From an uncultured Eubacteriales bacterium (lineage in GTDB: Bacteria > Bacillota > Clostridia > Oscillospirales > Acutalibacteraceae): a stretch of DNA of 64,000 nucleotides. The translations under genes were made by a program, and so were the position numbers. The notes under the pieces are model-generated. The model saw only the letters and a program-made list of their open reading frames with translations, searched no databases and had not been told where the DNA came from. Below, piece by piece: positions 1 to 7,781 of the stretch (positions are counted from its first letter, which is position 1; every line of letters starts with the position of its first letter). The stretch is from assembly GCA_949292775.1 (NCBI GenBank), contig CASFBL010000004.1, forward strand, positions 1-64,000, in the 5' to 3' direction.

Positions 1-362
1 CACCGACTATGGAACTGCTCATAAAACTTCAGGAAAACCTGGAATTTAAAAATTTTCGTTTTCTAAGGCTAGTCTGTGCGCGTCTGAATGACGGCATATC
101 CTTGCAGCAGGCGTGGGAGAGCGCGGCGAAAGCTTATAAAGCCGGTTCTGCACTCAAACCGGATGAGCTCATTTGCATTACAGAATTTGTTTCTGCTTTT
201 GGGAATACGGATAAGGAAGGGCAACAGGCAAACTGTGAGTATTATATCACCCGTTTGGAAGAAAAAAAGGCATTTGCACAAAGTCGTCTTTCAAATACCA
301 CAAAGCTTTGCAGTGCGCTCGGCGTGCTCGCCGGTATGTTTCTCGGTATTTTACTTTTGTAA
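1..362 (+). CDS. spoIIIAB: Stage III sporulation protein AB (partial, 5' end outside window)
   Basis: The reading frame is open to the left edge, so only the C-terminal part (about 119 residues) is visible; the ATG at 9 is probably internal. The fragment is helical and ends in a hydrophobic segment of about 15 residues at the extreme C terminus (VLAGMFLGILLL), as in SpoIIIAB, a membrane component of the SpoIIIA-SpoIIQ channel between mother cell and forespore. The assignment is secured by the gene order that follows, spoIIIAC through spoIIIAH. The stop at 360 lies 14 bases before the next start, so it belongs to one operon whose promoter and spoIIIAA lie to the left. Confidence 0.85.
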   Translation, partial: PTMELLIKLQENLEFKNFRFLRLVCARLNDGISLQQAWESAAKAYKAGSALKPDELICITEFVSAFGNTDKEGQQANCEYYITRLEEKKAFAQSRLSNTTKLCSALGVLAGMFLGILLL

Positions 363-376
363 TACGCGGAGGGAAT

Positions 377-571
377 ATGGAAATCGAATTGATTTTTAAA
401 ATCGCCGCTATCGGCATTATTGTGGCTGTTTTAAACCAAATTTTATCGAAGTCCGGGCGGGATGAATATGCGATGCTCACAGTCTTAACCGGCATTGTGG
501 TCATAGCTGTCATGCTGGTACCGCAATTAGATACTCTATATGACATGATGCAAAAGATATTTGATATATAA
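377..571 (+). CDS. spoIIIAC: Stage III sporulation protein AC
   Basis: A 64-residue membrane protein with two hydrophobic helices (about residues 4-22 and 34-52), the usual size for SpoIIIAC of the mother-cell SpoIIIA channel. An ATG further upstream (308) would overlap spoIIIAB; I chose 377 because it follows a GGAGGG ribosome binding site (369-373) and gives the family N terminus. It sits between spoIIIAB and spoIIIAD. Confidence 0.9.
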   Translation: MEIELIFKIAAIGIIVAVLNQILSKSGRDEYAMLTVLTGIVVIAVMLVPQLDTLYDMMQKIFDI

Positions 572-577
572 AACCAT

Positions 578-961
578 ATGTTAAAAATTTTTCTGATCGC
601 TTTAATCGGCCTTGCAGTTATCGTTCTTTTAAAAGAATTAAAGCCGGAATTTGCGCTTCTCTTAAAATTTGCCACGCTTTTATTATTAGGCTTTTTAGCA
701 TTTACCGGCATTGGTGATGCCGTTTCTGAAATCTTTTCGCTTGGCGAAAGTGTTTCGATAGACAATGCTTTGCTTAAAATACTGCTAAAAGCTTTGGGGC
801 TTTGTCTCGTAGCGCAGATTGCATCGGACATTTGTAAGGATTGCGGAGAATCCGCGCTTTCAACAGGCGTAGAGCTTGCCGGAAAACTAAGCATAGTCAT
901 TATGGCACTCCCCGTGGCTGCTCAGCTGATTGAAATTAGTTTGGAATGGATAAACACATGA
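578..961 (+). CDS. spoIIIAD: Stage III sporulation protein AD
   Basis: A 127-residue protein with about four hydrophobic helices and an N terminus resembling SpoIIIAC, as the family shows. SpoIIIAC and AD are related membrane subunits of the SpoIIIA complex, which supports SigG activity in the engulfed forespore. The start is six bases after the spoIIIAC stop and has no Shine-Dalgarno sequence (the upstream bases are TATATAAAACCAT), so translation is probably coupled to spoIIIAC. Confidence 0.88.
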   Translation: MLKIFLIALIGLAVIVLLKELKPEFALLLKFATLLLLGFLAFTGIGDAVSEIFSLGESVSIDNALLKILLKALGLCLVAQIASDICKDCGESALSTGVELAGKLSIVIMALPVAAQLIEISLEWINT

Positions 962-2097
962 ATCGGAAAATAAAATGGATTTTGATACCGGCTGTAACAG
1001 TATTTCTGTTGTTTTTGCTTACATATAGTTGCTTTGCAGAGGATTCTGCGGAAAGCAGTGGCGTTACCGCACAAGCGCAAGAAACTTTTTCCTCACTTTT
1101 TTCCGCTTTGCAAGAAGATGTCCGGGAAGCGTTAAGCGAGCTTGGTGTCGAAAATGCAGACTACGAGGAACTGCTTACCATTTCACCGAAGCGCGTTGTT
1201 GAAGTTCTTCTTGAGCTTGTTACCGGCGAAATGGGCGCAAAACTCAAGGCAGTCGGATTTGTCTGTGCAATTTTGGTGCTAAATGCAGTTTTGGAAGGTT
1301 TTGCACATTCCGGGTCAACGATGCACAGCGTTTTTTCCATGTTTACAACCTTGCTGATTGTGGTAGCTTTGCTGCTCCCGGTTTCAGAAAGTTTGGTGCA
1401 GGCGTTTTCAGCAATGGAACTCAGCTCTGACTTTTTGCTTGCCTATATTCCTGCCTTTGCCGGTGTAATTTCCATGAGCGGCAAGCCGCTTTCCTCCGCA
1501 GCTTACAGCTCTGTAATGATAGGACTTTCCAATTTGCTAACGCAATGCAATGTTCAGGTGTTTTTGCCGGTTGTGCAGGTCTTCTTTTCTTTAAACATTG
1601 CGGCTTGCATACAACCGAAATACGCTTTTAACAGTCTGGTTTCTTTTTTCAAAAAAGCTGTCACAATTTTGCTCGGGTTTGCTTCTACGGTCTTTACGGG
1701 TCTGCTTGCCATTAAAGGCACGCTTGCATCCGCAGGTGATTCTGTAGCGGTGCGCGGCGTAAAAATGCTTGTTGGCAGTACGGTCCCGGTTGTTGGCTCT
1801 GCTTTAAGCGATGCATATACTTCTGTTCTCGGCAGTATTGCTCTGATTCAAAACGCAGTTGGTATTTTTGGAATTGTCGTATTCGCGCTTATGCATGTGC
1901 CGGTGATTTTGGAATTACTGCTTTGGTATTTAGCGCTGGCTTTTTCAGCAAGTGTAAGTGAAGCGCTTGGACAAAAACAGGCGTCGATGTTGCTCAACGG
2001 TATCGCATCCACGGTGTCACTAGTGAATACACTTGTTATATTTACCGCTTTCATACTGATCATTTCCACAGGAATCATGCTGAATTTTAAAAACTGA
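958..2097 (+). CDS. spoIIIAE: Stage III sporulation protein AE
   Basis: A polytopic membrane protein of about 380 residues. It opens with a basic n-region and a hydrophobic signal (about residues 5-27), then an acidic soluble stretch to about 80, then roughly eight hydrophobic segments, the layout of SpoIIIAE, the largest membrane subunit of the SpoIIIA complex. Two in-frame ATGs are possible. The one at 946 has no clear binding site; the one at 958 follows GGAT at 948-951 and overlaps the spoIIIAD stop as ATGA, so I prefer 958. Confidence 0.9.
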   Translation: MNRKIKWILIPAVTVFLLFLLTYSCFAEDSAESSGVTAQAQETFSSLFSALQEDVREALSELGVENADYEELLTISPKRVVEVLLELVTGEMGAKLKAVGFVCAILVLNAVLEGFAHSGSTMHSVFSMFTTLLIVVALLLPVSESLVQAFSAMELSSDFLLAYIPAFAGVISMSGKPLSSAAYSSVMIGLSNLLTQCNVQVFLPVVQVFFSLNIAACIQPKYAFNSLVSFFKKAVTILLGFASTVFTGLLAIKGTLASAGDSVAVRGVKMLVGSTVPVVGSALSDAYTSVLGSIALIQNAVGIFGIVVFALMHVPVILELLLWYLALAFSASVSEALGQKQASMLLNGIASTVSLVNTLVIFTAFILIISTGIMLNFKN

Positions 2098-2105
2098 GGC
2101 CGTGT

Positions 2106-2555
2106 ATGAATGATTTAAAAACTTGGGCGGCAACACTGATTGTCTTTTCTGTGATTGTATTGCTCTATCGGATTTTATTCCCGAAAGGCAATCTTCAAAA
2201 GGCAGGTGAAACCGTTATTGCGCTTTTAATGGTGTTTTTGATGGTTAAACCGGTATTTTCATTGCTGTCAAAAGACAACGGAACACTTGAGCGCTTAACA
2301 GAATATGACCTTTACGCACAAGGTGAAGAAGCAAAAGAAAACCAAATATTAGAAGACACAATCTATGCGCAGCTTTCGGTAGCAGGGATAGAAGCAGAAT
2401 CTGTCCGGGTAGAGGCCGAGCTGGATGCAGAAAACTACTATGTTATCCACTGTGTTTACATTACGGTTCCCGATTCAGTAAGTGAACAGGTTGTGTATGA
2501 TTGTTTATATAGTTCACTGGAAATCCCGAAAGAAATCATAAATATCAGCAGGTAA
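2106..2555 (+). CDS. spoIIIAF: Stage III sporulation protein AF
   Basis: A 149-residue protein with two N-terminal transmembrane helices (about residues 6-23 and 36-54) and a soluble C-terminal domain of roughly 85 residues, the SpoIIIAF architecture. The C-terminal domain of the family has a ring-building fold and faces the space between the two spore membranes. It lies nine bases after spoIIIAE and five before spoIIIAG. Confidence 0.87.
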   Translation: MNDLKTWAATLIVFSVIVLLYRILFPKGNLQKAGETVIALLMVFLMVKPVFSLLSKDNGTLERLTEYDLYAQGEEAKENQILEDTIYAQLSVAGIEAESVRVEAELDAENYYVIHCVYITVPDSVSEQVVYDCLYSSLEIPKEIINISR

Positions 2556-2559
2556 GAGT

Positions 2560-3099
2560 ATGAAATCTTTTTTGGAACTGAAAGAAAAATTTAAAAGCGA
2601 AAAAAAATTATTTATTCTTGTGGGGCTTGGATTGCTTGGTATTCTGCTCCTTTGCGGGTCTGAATTTATAAAAATGCCTGACACAGAAGAAAAGCAGCCG
2701 GTGCAAACAGACACACAGAGTGAATACTGTGAAGCATTAGAGCAAAAGCTTCAAGGCGTTCTTTCGAAAACACAGGGCGCCGGACGCGTAGAAGTAATGA
2801 TCACTTTGCAAAGCTCTGATGAAAAAATCTACGCTACTGACGAAAAAACAAATTATAAAAGCTCACAATCTGTAACAGAGCGAACTTATGATGAACAGTA
2901 TGTTTTGGCAGACGGCATTAGCGACACCGGCGGCATTGTGCTGAAGACCAATGCACCGGAAATTAAAGGCGTTATTGTTGTCTGTGACGGTGGTGACAAT
3001 TCTGCCGTTGCCAATCAGATTACCAACGCGATTTGCGCTTCACTCGGCATTCAGTCAAATTGCGTCAGTGTATTAAAAATGACATCCGGGGAGGAATAA
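2560..3099 (+). CDS. spoIIIAG: Stage III sporulation protein AG
   Basis: A 179-residue protein with one transmembrane helix near residues 20-36 and a soluble domain behind it. In the family this domain forms a large ring in the intermembrane space. The segment around residues 75-130 (GRVEVMITL and GGIVLK) fits the ring-building fold. The ribosome binding site is AGGTAAGAG just before the ATG. It is cotranscribed with spoIIIAF and spoIIIAH. Confidence 0.9.
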   Translation: MKSFLELKEKFKSEKKLFILVGLGLLGILLLCGSEFIKMPDTEEKQPVQTDTQSEYCEALEQKLQGVLSKTQGAGRVEVMITLQSSDEKIYATDEKTNYKSSQSVTERTYDEQYVLADGISDTGGIVLKTNAPEIKGVIVVCDGGDNSAVANQITNAICASLGIQSNCVSVLKMTSGEE

Positions 3100-3101
3100 T
3101 T

Positions 3102-3629
3102 ATGTCGAAAACCATATCCAAAAAACAAATTATTTTTGCAGGGCTTCTTATTGCGCTTTGCGCCGCAGTTTATGTGAACTGGTACTATACAAAGCCAATC
3201 AGTGAGATCAATGATGGTGCTGTGGTGGAAACAACTGAGGAACAGAACCTTGGCGAAGCACAATATGTCAATGCCTCGGGGGCGGACGACTATTTTGAAT
3301 CCGCTAAGCTCAATCGCTCCAAAGCGCATGCAGAAGCGCAGGATGCACTGAATAAAGTGATTGAAAATGACAGCGCAGACGAGGAGAGTAAAACGCAGGC
3401 ACGCGAAAAGCTGAATACGCTTGCACAAAACATAAAAGATGAAGCAGATATTGAAAATCTGATTAAAGCAAAAACAGGCGGGGAAGTGCTTGTAAGCATC
3501 GGCGATACTGTGGAAGTCATTGTGGCGCAAGGTACTTTGAACGACACAAGCGCATTGCAAATTAAAGAAATTGTTGTGAACAAAACACAAATTTCATCAG
3601 AAAAAATTACTTTAGTTGAAGCAAAATAG
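3102..3629 (+). CDS. spoIIIAH: Stage III sporulation protein AH
   Basis: A 175-residue single-pass protein with a transmembrane helix near residues 8-26 and a long Ala/Glu-rich helical extracytoplasmic domain with a YscJ/FliF-like end (about 110-175). SpoIIIAH binds forespore SpoIIQ across the septum and forms the channel ring. A longer frame from 3033 would overlap spoIIIAG; the ATG at 3102 follows GGGGAGGAAT (3088-3097) at good spacing. It is the last gene of the operon; a new promoter starts at its stop codon. Confidence 0.9.
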   Translation: MSKTISKKQIIFAGLLIALCAAVYVNWYYTKPISEINDGAVVETTEEQNLGEAQYVNASGADDYFESAKLNRSKAHAEAQDALNKVIENDSADEESKTQAREKLNTLAQNIKDEADIENLIKAKTGGEVLVSIGDTVEVIVAQGTLNDTSALQIKEIVVNKTQISSEKITLVEAK

Positions 3630-3657
3630 TTGTGTATTTTTGCGTTTGTGGTATAAT
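3630..3657 (+). promoter_or_regulatory. SigA-type promoter for the Asp23-nusB operon
   Basis: TTGTGT (3630-3635), a 16-base spacer and a perfect TATAAT (3652-3657). It lies directly at the spoIIIAH stop and 27 bases before the Asp23 start, so the housekeeping run can be read independently of the sporulation operon. Confidence 0.75.
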
Positions 3658-3683
3658 AGGGAAAAGAAAGGTAGGTTTTCCCT

Positions 3684-4064
3684 ATGAATCAAAACGAGAG
3701 AACTGCCGAAAACGGCGGAATTTTTATTGCCAATGATGTTATCGCTTCCATTGCTATCAATGCGGCGAAAGATGTGGACGGCGTCAGCGGGTTTGCTTCC
3801 AAAACTCCTGGATTGGTTACGCCGGCAGGCGGTAAAGACGGCGCTTTAAAATCGGTGCGTGTCCTGGCATTAGACAATGAAATCAAAATTCATATTTATA
3901 TCCGTGTAAAAAGCGGTGCAAATATTCAAACGGTCAGCATGGCAATTCAGCGAGGCATCAAAAACGCTGTGCAGGGCATGACCGGCAAAGTGGTTTCAAC
4001 AGTCAATGTTTCTGTACAGGGAATTGATTTTGACGCACCTACTGAACTGAAGGCAAATTCCTAA
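3684..4064 (+). CDS. Asp23/Gls24 family envelope stress response protein
   Basis: A 126-residue Asp23/Gls24 protein. The family core is visible as GGIFIANDVIASIAINAA near residues 10-27, then the VDGV motif, and a second half with VRVKSGANIQ and a VNVSVQGI strand near the end. Members such as YqhY and Asp23 are soluble and often encoded next to nusB, as here; YqhY is linked to control of fatty-acid synthesis and Asp23 to membrane stress. The neighbourhood favours the YqhY subgroup, but the exact role is not visible. Confidence 0.88.
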   Translation: MNQNERTAENGGIFIANDVIASIAINAAKDVDGVSGFASKTPGLVTPAGGKDGALKSVRVLALDNEIKIHIYIRVKSGANIQTVSMAIQRGIKNAVQGMTGKVVSTVNVSVQGIDFDAPTELKANS

Positions 4065-4122
4065 ATAAAAGCTCTCCGTCAATTTCGGCGGAGGGCTGAT
4101 TTGGCTTTTATGGAGGATGTAT

Positions 4123-4542
4123 ATGACAAGGACACAAGAACGCGAACAGGCCTTTTTTTTGATTTTCGAAAAAGCTTTTAACATGGAAGTAGACAATGAC
4201 GATATTGTCGGCTATGCAGTAGAAGCCGGAATTATTGACCCGACCGCTTTTTCAACTGCACTGTTCAAACAGACCTATGAGCAGCTTGACGAAATTGATA
4301 AGATTATTGAAAAATACGCAATCGGCTGGAAAAAACAGCGGCTTTCCAAAGTTACGCTTTCTGTTTTGCGCCTGGCAATTTGCGAAATCTTATATGTGGA
4401 TTCGGTTCCTTCCAGCGTTTCGGCAAACGAAGCCGTCGAGCTTGCAAAAAAATATGCAACAGCAGAGGACGCCTCATTCATCAACGGCATTCTCGGTTCG
4501 TTTATAAGGGGCGAAAAAGCGAATGCGGTTTCTGGGGATTGA
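4123..4542 (+). CDS. nusB: Transcription antitermination factor NusB
   Basis: A 139-residue all-helical protein of the NusB family, which binds NusE (S10) and boxA RNA in rRNA antitermination. The N terminus TRTQEREQAFFLIF carries the family arginine-rich start, and the last third (VSANEAVELAKKYA, then FINGILGS) is the typical NusB signature. Two ATGs compete: 4117 touches the ribosome binding site GGAGG (4112-4116), while 4123 has six-base spacing, so I chose 4123. The end overlaps the next gene by 20 bases. Confidence 0.93.
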   Translation: MTRTQEREQAFFLIFEKAFNMEVDNDDIVGYAVEAGIIDPTAFSTALFKQTYEQLDEIDKIIEKYAIGWKKQRLSKVTLSVLRLAICEILYVDSVPSSVSANEAVELAKKYATAEDASFINGILGSFIRGEKANAVSGD

Positions 4543-5473
4543 TACCAGCAATTACACGACTTCTGCCGCCATTTTTGACAGCGACACCGAAACAGTCATA
4601 CAGAAAAAAATGATGCTGCCTGTAAAACCTGGGGAAAAAGGACTGCGCCAGAGTGAAGCTGTCTTCCATCACACGGTACAGTTGCCACAGGTTTTAACCG
4701 AGCTGTTCTCTGACACACCCGGAACACCGGATTTTGTCGGAGTTTCGATTTTTCCGCGCCGCGAAGAAGGCTCTTATATGCCGTGCTTTCTTGTCGGGAA
4801 AGCCGTGGCTGAAGCCATCAGCGTTTCCCAAAATAAGCCTTTGCAAACTTTTTCGCATCAGGAAGGGCATATTGCCGCTGCGCTTTTTTCCGCAAAGCGG
4901 CTGGATTTGCTCAAAAAGACCTTTTTAGCGTTTCATGTTTCTGGCGGCACTACGGAAGCTTTGCTTGTAACACCAAGTGAAGAGGATTTATTTTCTGTTC
5001 GGATTGTCGGGCAGTCACTGGATTTAAAAGCCGGTCAGCTGATCGACCGGACAGGCGTCATGCTTTCTCTTCCGTTTCCCTGTGGGAAAGACTTGGAGGC
5101 TTTGAGTGAGCAAAGCATGAAAAGCTATTCTGTAAAACCCACAATGAAAGGAACAGATTGTTGCCTTTCCGGGGTTGAAAACCAATGTCAGGCAATGTTC
5201 CGAAACGGTGAAAGTCCGGCAGACATCGCAAAATTTTGTATTTGCTCTGTTCTTGCCGCGCTTTCAGAAATGGTCGCTGCGTTGCGCAAGACATATGGAG
5301 ATTTACCGGTTCTGTTTTCCGGCGGCGTTTCTTCAAACAAGCTTTTAAAAAAGATTCTATCTGAAAGATTCAACGCGGTTTTTGCCGAACCGGCTTTTTC
5401 AGCAGACAATGCTGCAGGCGTTGCGGTGTTGACTGCCCTAAAGCAAAAAGGAAGTTCTTTTTATGAATTATAA
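4523..5473 (+). CDS. TsaD/Kae1-family (peptidase M22-like) protein
   Basis: A 316-residue ASKHA-fold protein of the TsaD/Kae1/YgjD family, which makes t6A37 in tRNA in its canonical form. The N terminus FLGIDTSNYTTS matches the first phosphate loop. The metal ligands of TsaD are present as H112 and H116 (SHQEGH) and D295 (SADNAAG), and SGGTTE occurs at 140-145. It is shorter than a usual TsaD (about 335-340) and lacks the GGVVPE-type segment near residue 40, so I read it as the clostridial paralog found between nusB and xseA rather than the main TsaD. It overlaps nusB and xseA, implying tight coupling. Confidence 0.75.
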   Translation: MRFLGIDTSNYTTSAAIFDSDTETVIQKKMMLPVKPGEKGLRQSEAVFHHTVQLPQVLTELFSDTPGTPDFVGVSIFPRREEGSYMPCFLVGKAVAEAISVSQNKPLQTFSHQEGHIAAALFSAKRLDLLKKTFLAFHVSGGTTEALLVTPSEEDLFSVRIVGQSLDLKAGQLIDRTGVMLSLPFPCGKDLEALSEQSMKSYSVKPTMKGTDCCLSGVENQCQAMFRNGESPADIAKFCICSVLAALSEMVAALRKTYGDLPVLFSGGVSSNKLLKKILSERFNAVFAEPAFSADNAAGVAVLTALKQKGSSFYEL

Positions 5474-6674
5474 TGCTCCGCTGATTATCTCAGTCGGTCA
5501 GTTAAATCGATATGTAAAATCGGTTTTGGACGCCGACGAGAATTTATATAACCTCTATTTAGTCGGGGAAATTTCCAATTTTACAGATCATTACAAATCC
5601 GGCCATTTTTATTTTTCTCTGAAAGATGAGGACGCGCAAATTAAAGCGGTCATGTTTCGTAACAATGCATCGCGCGTGCGTTTTCATATTGAAAATGGCA
5701 TGCGTGTTATTGTCCGCGGTCGGGTCTCTATGTATGAAGCCGCCGGGCAATATCAGATTTTTGTCGATGATATGCAGCCAGATGGCGTCGGCGCTTTGAA
5801 TTTGGCTTTTAAGCAGTTAAAAGAAAAGCTGCAAAAAGAGGGGATATTTGACCCGGCGCATAAAAAAGCAATTCCGAAAATGCCCCGCCGCGTGGGTGTA
5901 ATTACATCCGCAACCGGTGCCGCCGTTCAGGATATCCTCAATATTCTCGGCCGGCGTTTCCCGCTTGCTGAGGCGGTTTTAGCCCCTGTTCTTGTGCAAG
6001 GCGAGGGGGCACATGAGCAGATGATTCAAGCACTGAAAGATTTCAACCGAACAAAGTGCGCCGATGTGCTTATCATCGGTCGCGGCGGCGGTTCCACTGA
6101 AGACCTATGGGAATTTAACAACGAGCAACTTGCCCGTGCAATTTATACATCTGAAATCCCGGTTATTTCCGCAGTCGGGCATGAAACCGATTTTACAATT
6201 TGTGATTTTGCAGCCGACTTGCGCGCGCCGACACCCTCTGCAGCAGCAGAACTTGCCGTCCCGGACGCGTCGAAAGTACAGTCATACTTGAAAACTTTGC
6301 AAACTCGTCTTTACAGAGAAGTCTCCGGCAAGCTTTCCGAGGAACGCTATCGTTTGTCTCGTATGACTGAAAAAGGGGTTTTTGCTACGCCGGCGCTGTA
6401 TTTTGATAACCTACGGATGCGTTTGATGAGTACAACCAACCGCTTCTATTCGATTCAGCAAAGAACATTACAGGAAGAGCGGCTGCGTCTTCGGGAAAAT
6501 GCTTCAAAGCTGCAATCTTTAAGCCCGCTTTCCGTGCTGGCTCGCGGATATAGCGTTACAAGTGACGCAACCGGCAAAATTGTGAAATCCAAAACACAGC
6601 TTTCTGTTGGCGATGATGTGGAAATCCGTCTTGCCGACGGCAAGGCCCGTTGCAGTGTAAAGGAGATCGTATGA
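5463..6674 (+). CDS. xseA: Exodeoxyribonuclease VII large subunit
   Basis: A 403-residue ExoVII large subunit, which with several XseB subunits degrades single-stranded DNA. An OB-fold nucleic-acid-binding domain occupies about residues 20-105. The catalytic region follows with GRGGGSTEDLW (206-216), GHETD (239-243) and RAPTPSAAAE (about 254-263). A coiled-coil stretch covers about 270-360. It starts inside the 3' end of the TsaD-like gene and overlaps xseB by four bases (ATGA). Confidence 0.95.
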   Translation: MNYNAPLIISVGQLNRYVKSVLDADENLYNLYLVGEISNFTDHYKSGHFYFSLKDEDAQIKAVMFRNNASRVRFHIENGMRVIVRGRVSMYEAAGQYQIFVDDMQPDGVGALNLAFKQLKEKLQKEGIFDPAHKKAIPKMPRRVGVITSATGAAVQDILNILGRRFPLAEAVLAPVLVQGEGAHEQMIQALKDFNRTKCADVLIIGRGGGSTEDLWEFNNEQLARAIYTSEIPVISAVGHETDFTICDFAADLRAPTPSAAAELAVPDASKVQSYLKTLQTRLYREVSGKLSEERYRLSRMTEKGVFATPALYFDNLRMRLMSTTNRFYSIQQRTLQEERLRLRENASKLQSLSPLSVLARGYSVTSDATGKIVKSKTQLSVGDDVEIRLADGKARCSVKEIV

Positions 6675-6883
6675 AAAAACAAACTTATGAAGAATCTATG
6701 AAAACCTTAGAAGATATTGTTGCAAAGCTTGAAAACGGGGATGTACCGCTGGACGAATCTCTGAAACTGTTCGAAGAAGGTACCAAGCTTGCGGCCTTTT
6801 GCAGCAAAGCACTTGACACGGCTGAGCAAAAAATTCTGTCACTTTCCCAAGCTGAAGCAGAGGCTGCGGAGGAAAAAGAATGA
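6671..6883 (+). CDS. xseB: Exodeoxyribonuclease VII small subunit
   Basis: A 70-residue helical protein with the XseB signature: YEESMKTLEDIV, then LENGDVPLDESLKLFEEG. It binds the coiled coil of XseA. An in-frame ATG at 6650 lies inside xseA and lacks a binding site; the ATG at 6671 follows AGGAGA (6661-6666) and overlaps the xseA stop. The acidic end overlaps the ispA start by four bases. Confidence 0.95.
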   Translation: MKKQTYEESMKTLEDIVAKLENGDVPLDESLKLFEEGTKLAAFCSKALDTAEQKILSLSQAEAEAAEEKE

Positions 6884-7758
6884 CTTACGACAAAGAAAAA
6901 TATATTGCATTGATAAATGATGCGCTGGAAACCTATTTATATTCTGTTGCGGATGGTCAGGACATTGTGTTGGACGCGATGCGGTATTCTGTTCGCAACG
7001 GCGGAAAACGCGTCCGTCCCATGCTGGTTTTAGAGTTCTGCAGAGTCTGTGGCGGCAATGTTGAAAACGCACTGCCATTCGCTTGCGCTGTGGAAATGAT
7101 TCATACCTATTCCCTTATACACGATGACCTGCCTTGTATGGATGATGATGATATGCGCCGGGGAAAACCGTCCTGTCACAAACAGTTCGGTGAAGCTTAT
7201 GCTTTGCTTGCCGGTGACGGTTTGCTTACACTTGCTTTTGAAACACTGACGCGCGCAGAAAACATCGAATCTTCTGATATTGTGCGCGCTGTGAAAGCTT
7301 TGTCTTCTTTATCCGGCATCCGCGGTATGATCGGCGGGCAGGTGATTGATTTGCTTTCGGAAGACGGTAAACCGGACGATGCGCTTCTGCGCCGCATTGA
7401 CCGCCTGAAAACCGGTGCGCTGATTCAAGCTTCGGTCCGTCTCGGCTGTATTGCCGCCGGTGTGACCGATGAAACAATTTTGCGTGCAGCGGATGTTTAC
7501 GCGGAAAGTATCGGTCTTGCATTTCAAATCGTTGACGATATTTTAGATGTGACAAGCAGCACCGAAATGCTTGGCAAGCCTGTGGGCAGCGATGAGAAAA
7601 ATGACAAAGTCACTTTTGTGAAGCTTTTAGGGCTTGAAAAATGTAAGGCGCTTGCGGATGAACTTACGCAAGCGGCCGTTCAGGCGTTAAACGATTTACC
7701 CGGTGATACAGCTTTCCTTGCTGATTTTGCGAATGCGCTTGCAGCTCGCAAACACTAA
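6880..7758 (+). CDS. ispA: Farnesyl diphosphate synthase (polyprenyl synthetase family)
   Basis: A 292-residue short-chain prenyltransferase that condenses IPP with DMAPP/GPP. The first aspartate-rich motif DDLPCMDDD is at 82-90, the second (DDILD) at 219-223, and GGKRVRP at 41-47. The residue five before the first motif is Tyr77, the pattern of bacterial farnesyl-PP synthases (inference on chain length). It is coupled to xseB by a four-base overlap and followed by dxs, so precursor supply and chain elongation are encoded together. Confidence 0.93.
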   Translation: MTYDKEKYIALINDALETYLYSVADGQDIVLDAMRYSVRNGGKRVRPMLVLEFCRVCGGNVENALPFACAVEMIHTYSLIHDDLPCMDDDDMRRGKPSCHKQFGEAYALLAGDGLLTLAFETLTRAENIESSDIVRAVKALSSLSGIRGMIGGQVIDLLSEDGKPDDALLRRIDRLKTGALIQASVRLGCIAAGVTDETILRAADVYAESIGLAFQIVDDILDVTSSTEMLGKPVGSDEKNDKVTFVKLLGLEKCKALADELTQAAVQALNDLPGDTAFLADFANALAARKH

Positions 7759-7781
7759 TTTCACCGCATTGGGGTGATTCT

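Noticed and set aside
247..900. A 217-codon minus-strand frame opposite spoIIIAB-AD
   Set aside because: It is the reverse of a well-supported operon and shows no domain.
4071..4098. Hairpin CTCCGTC / GGCGGAG between the Asp23 gene and nusB as a terminator
   Set aside because: The stem is short with a G-U pair and no T run follows, so it is at most a processing hairpin.
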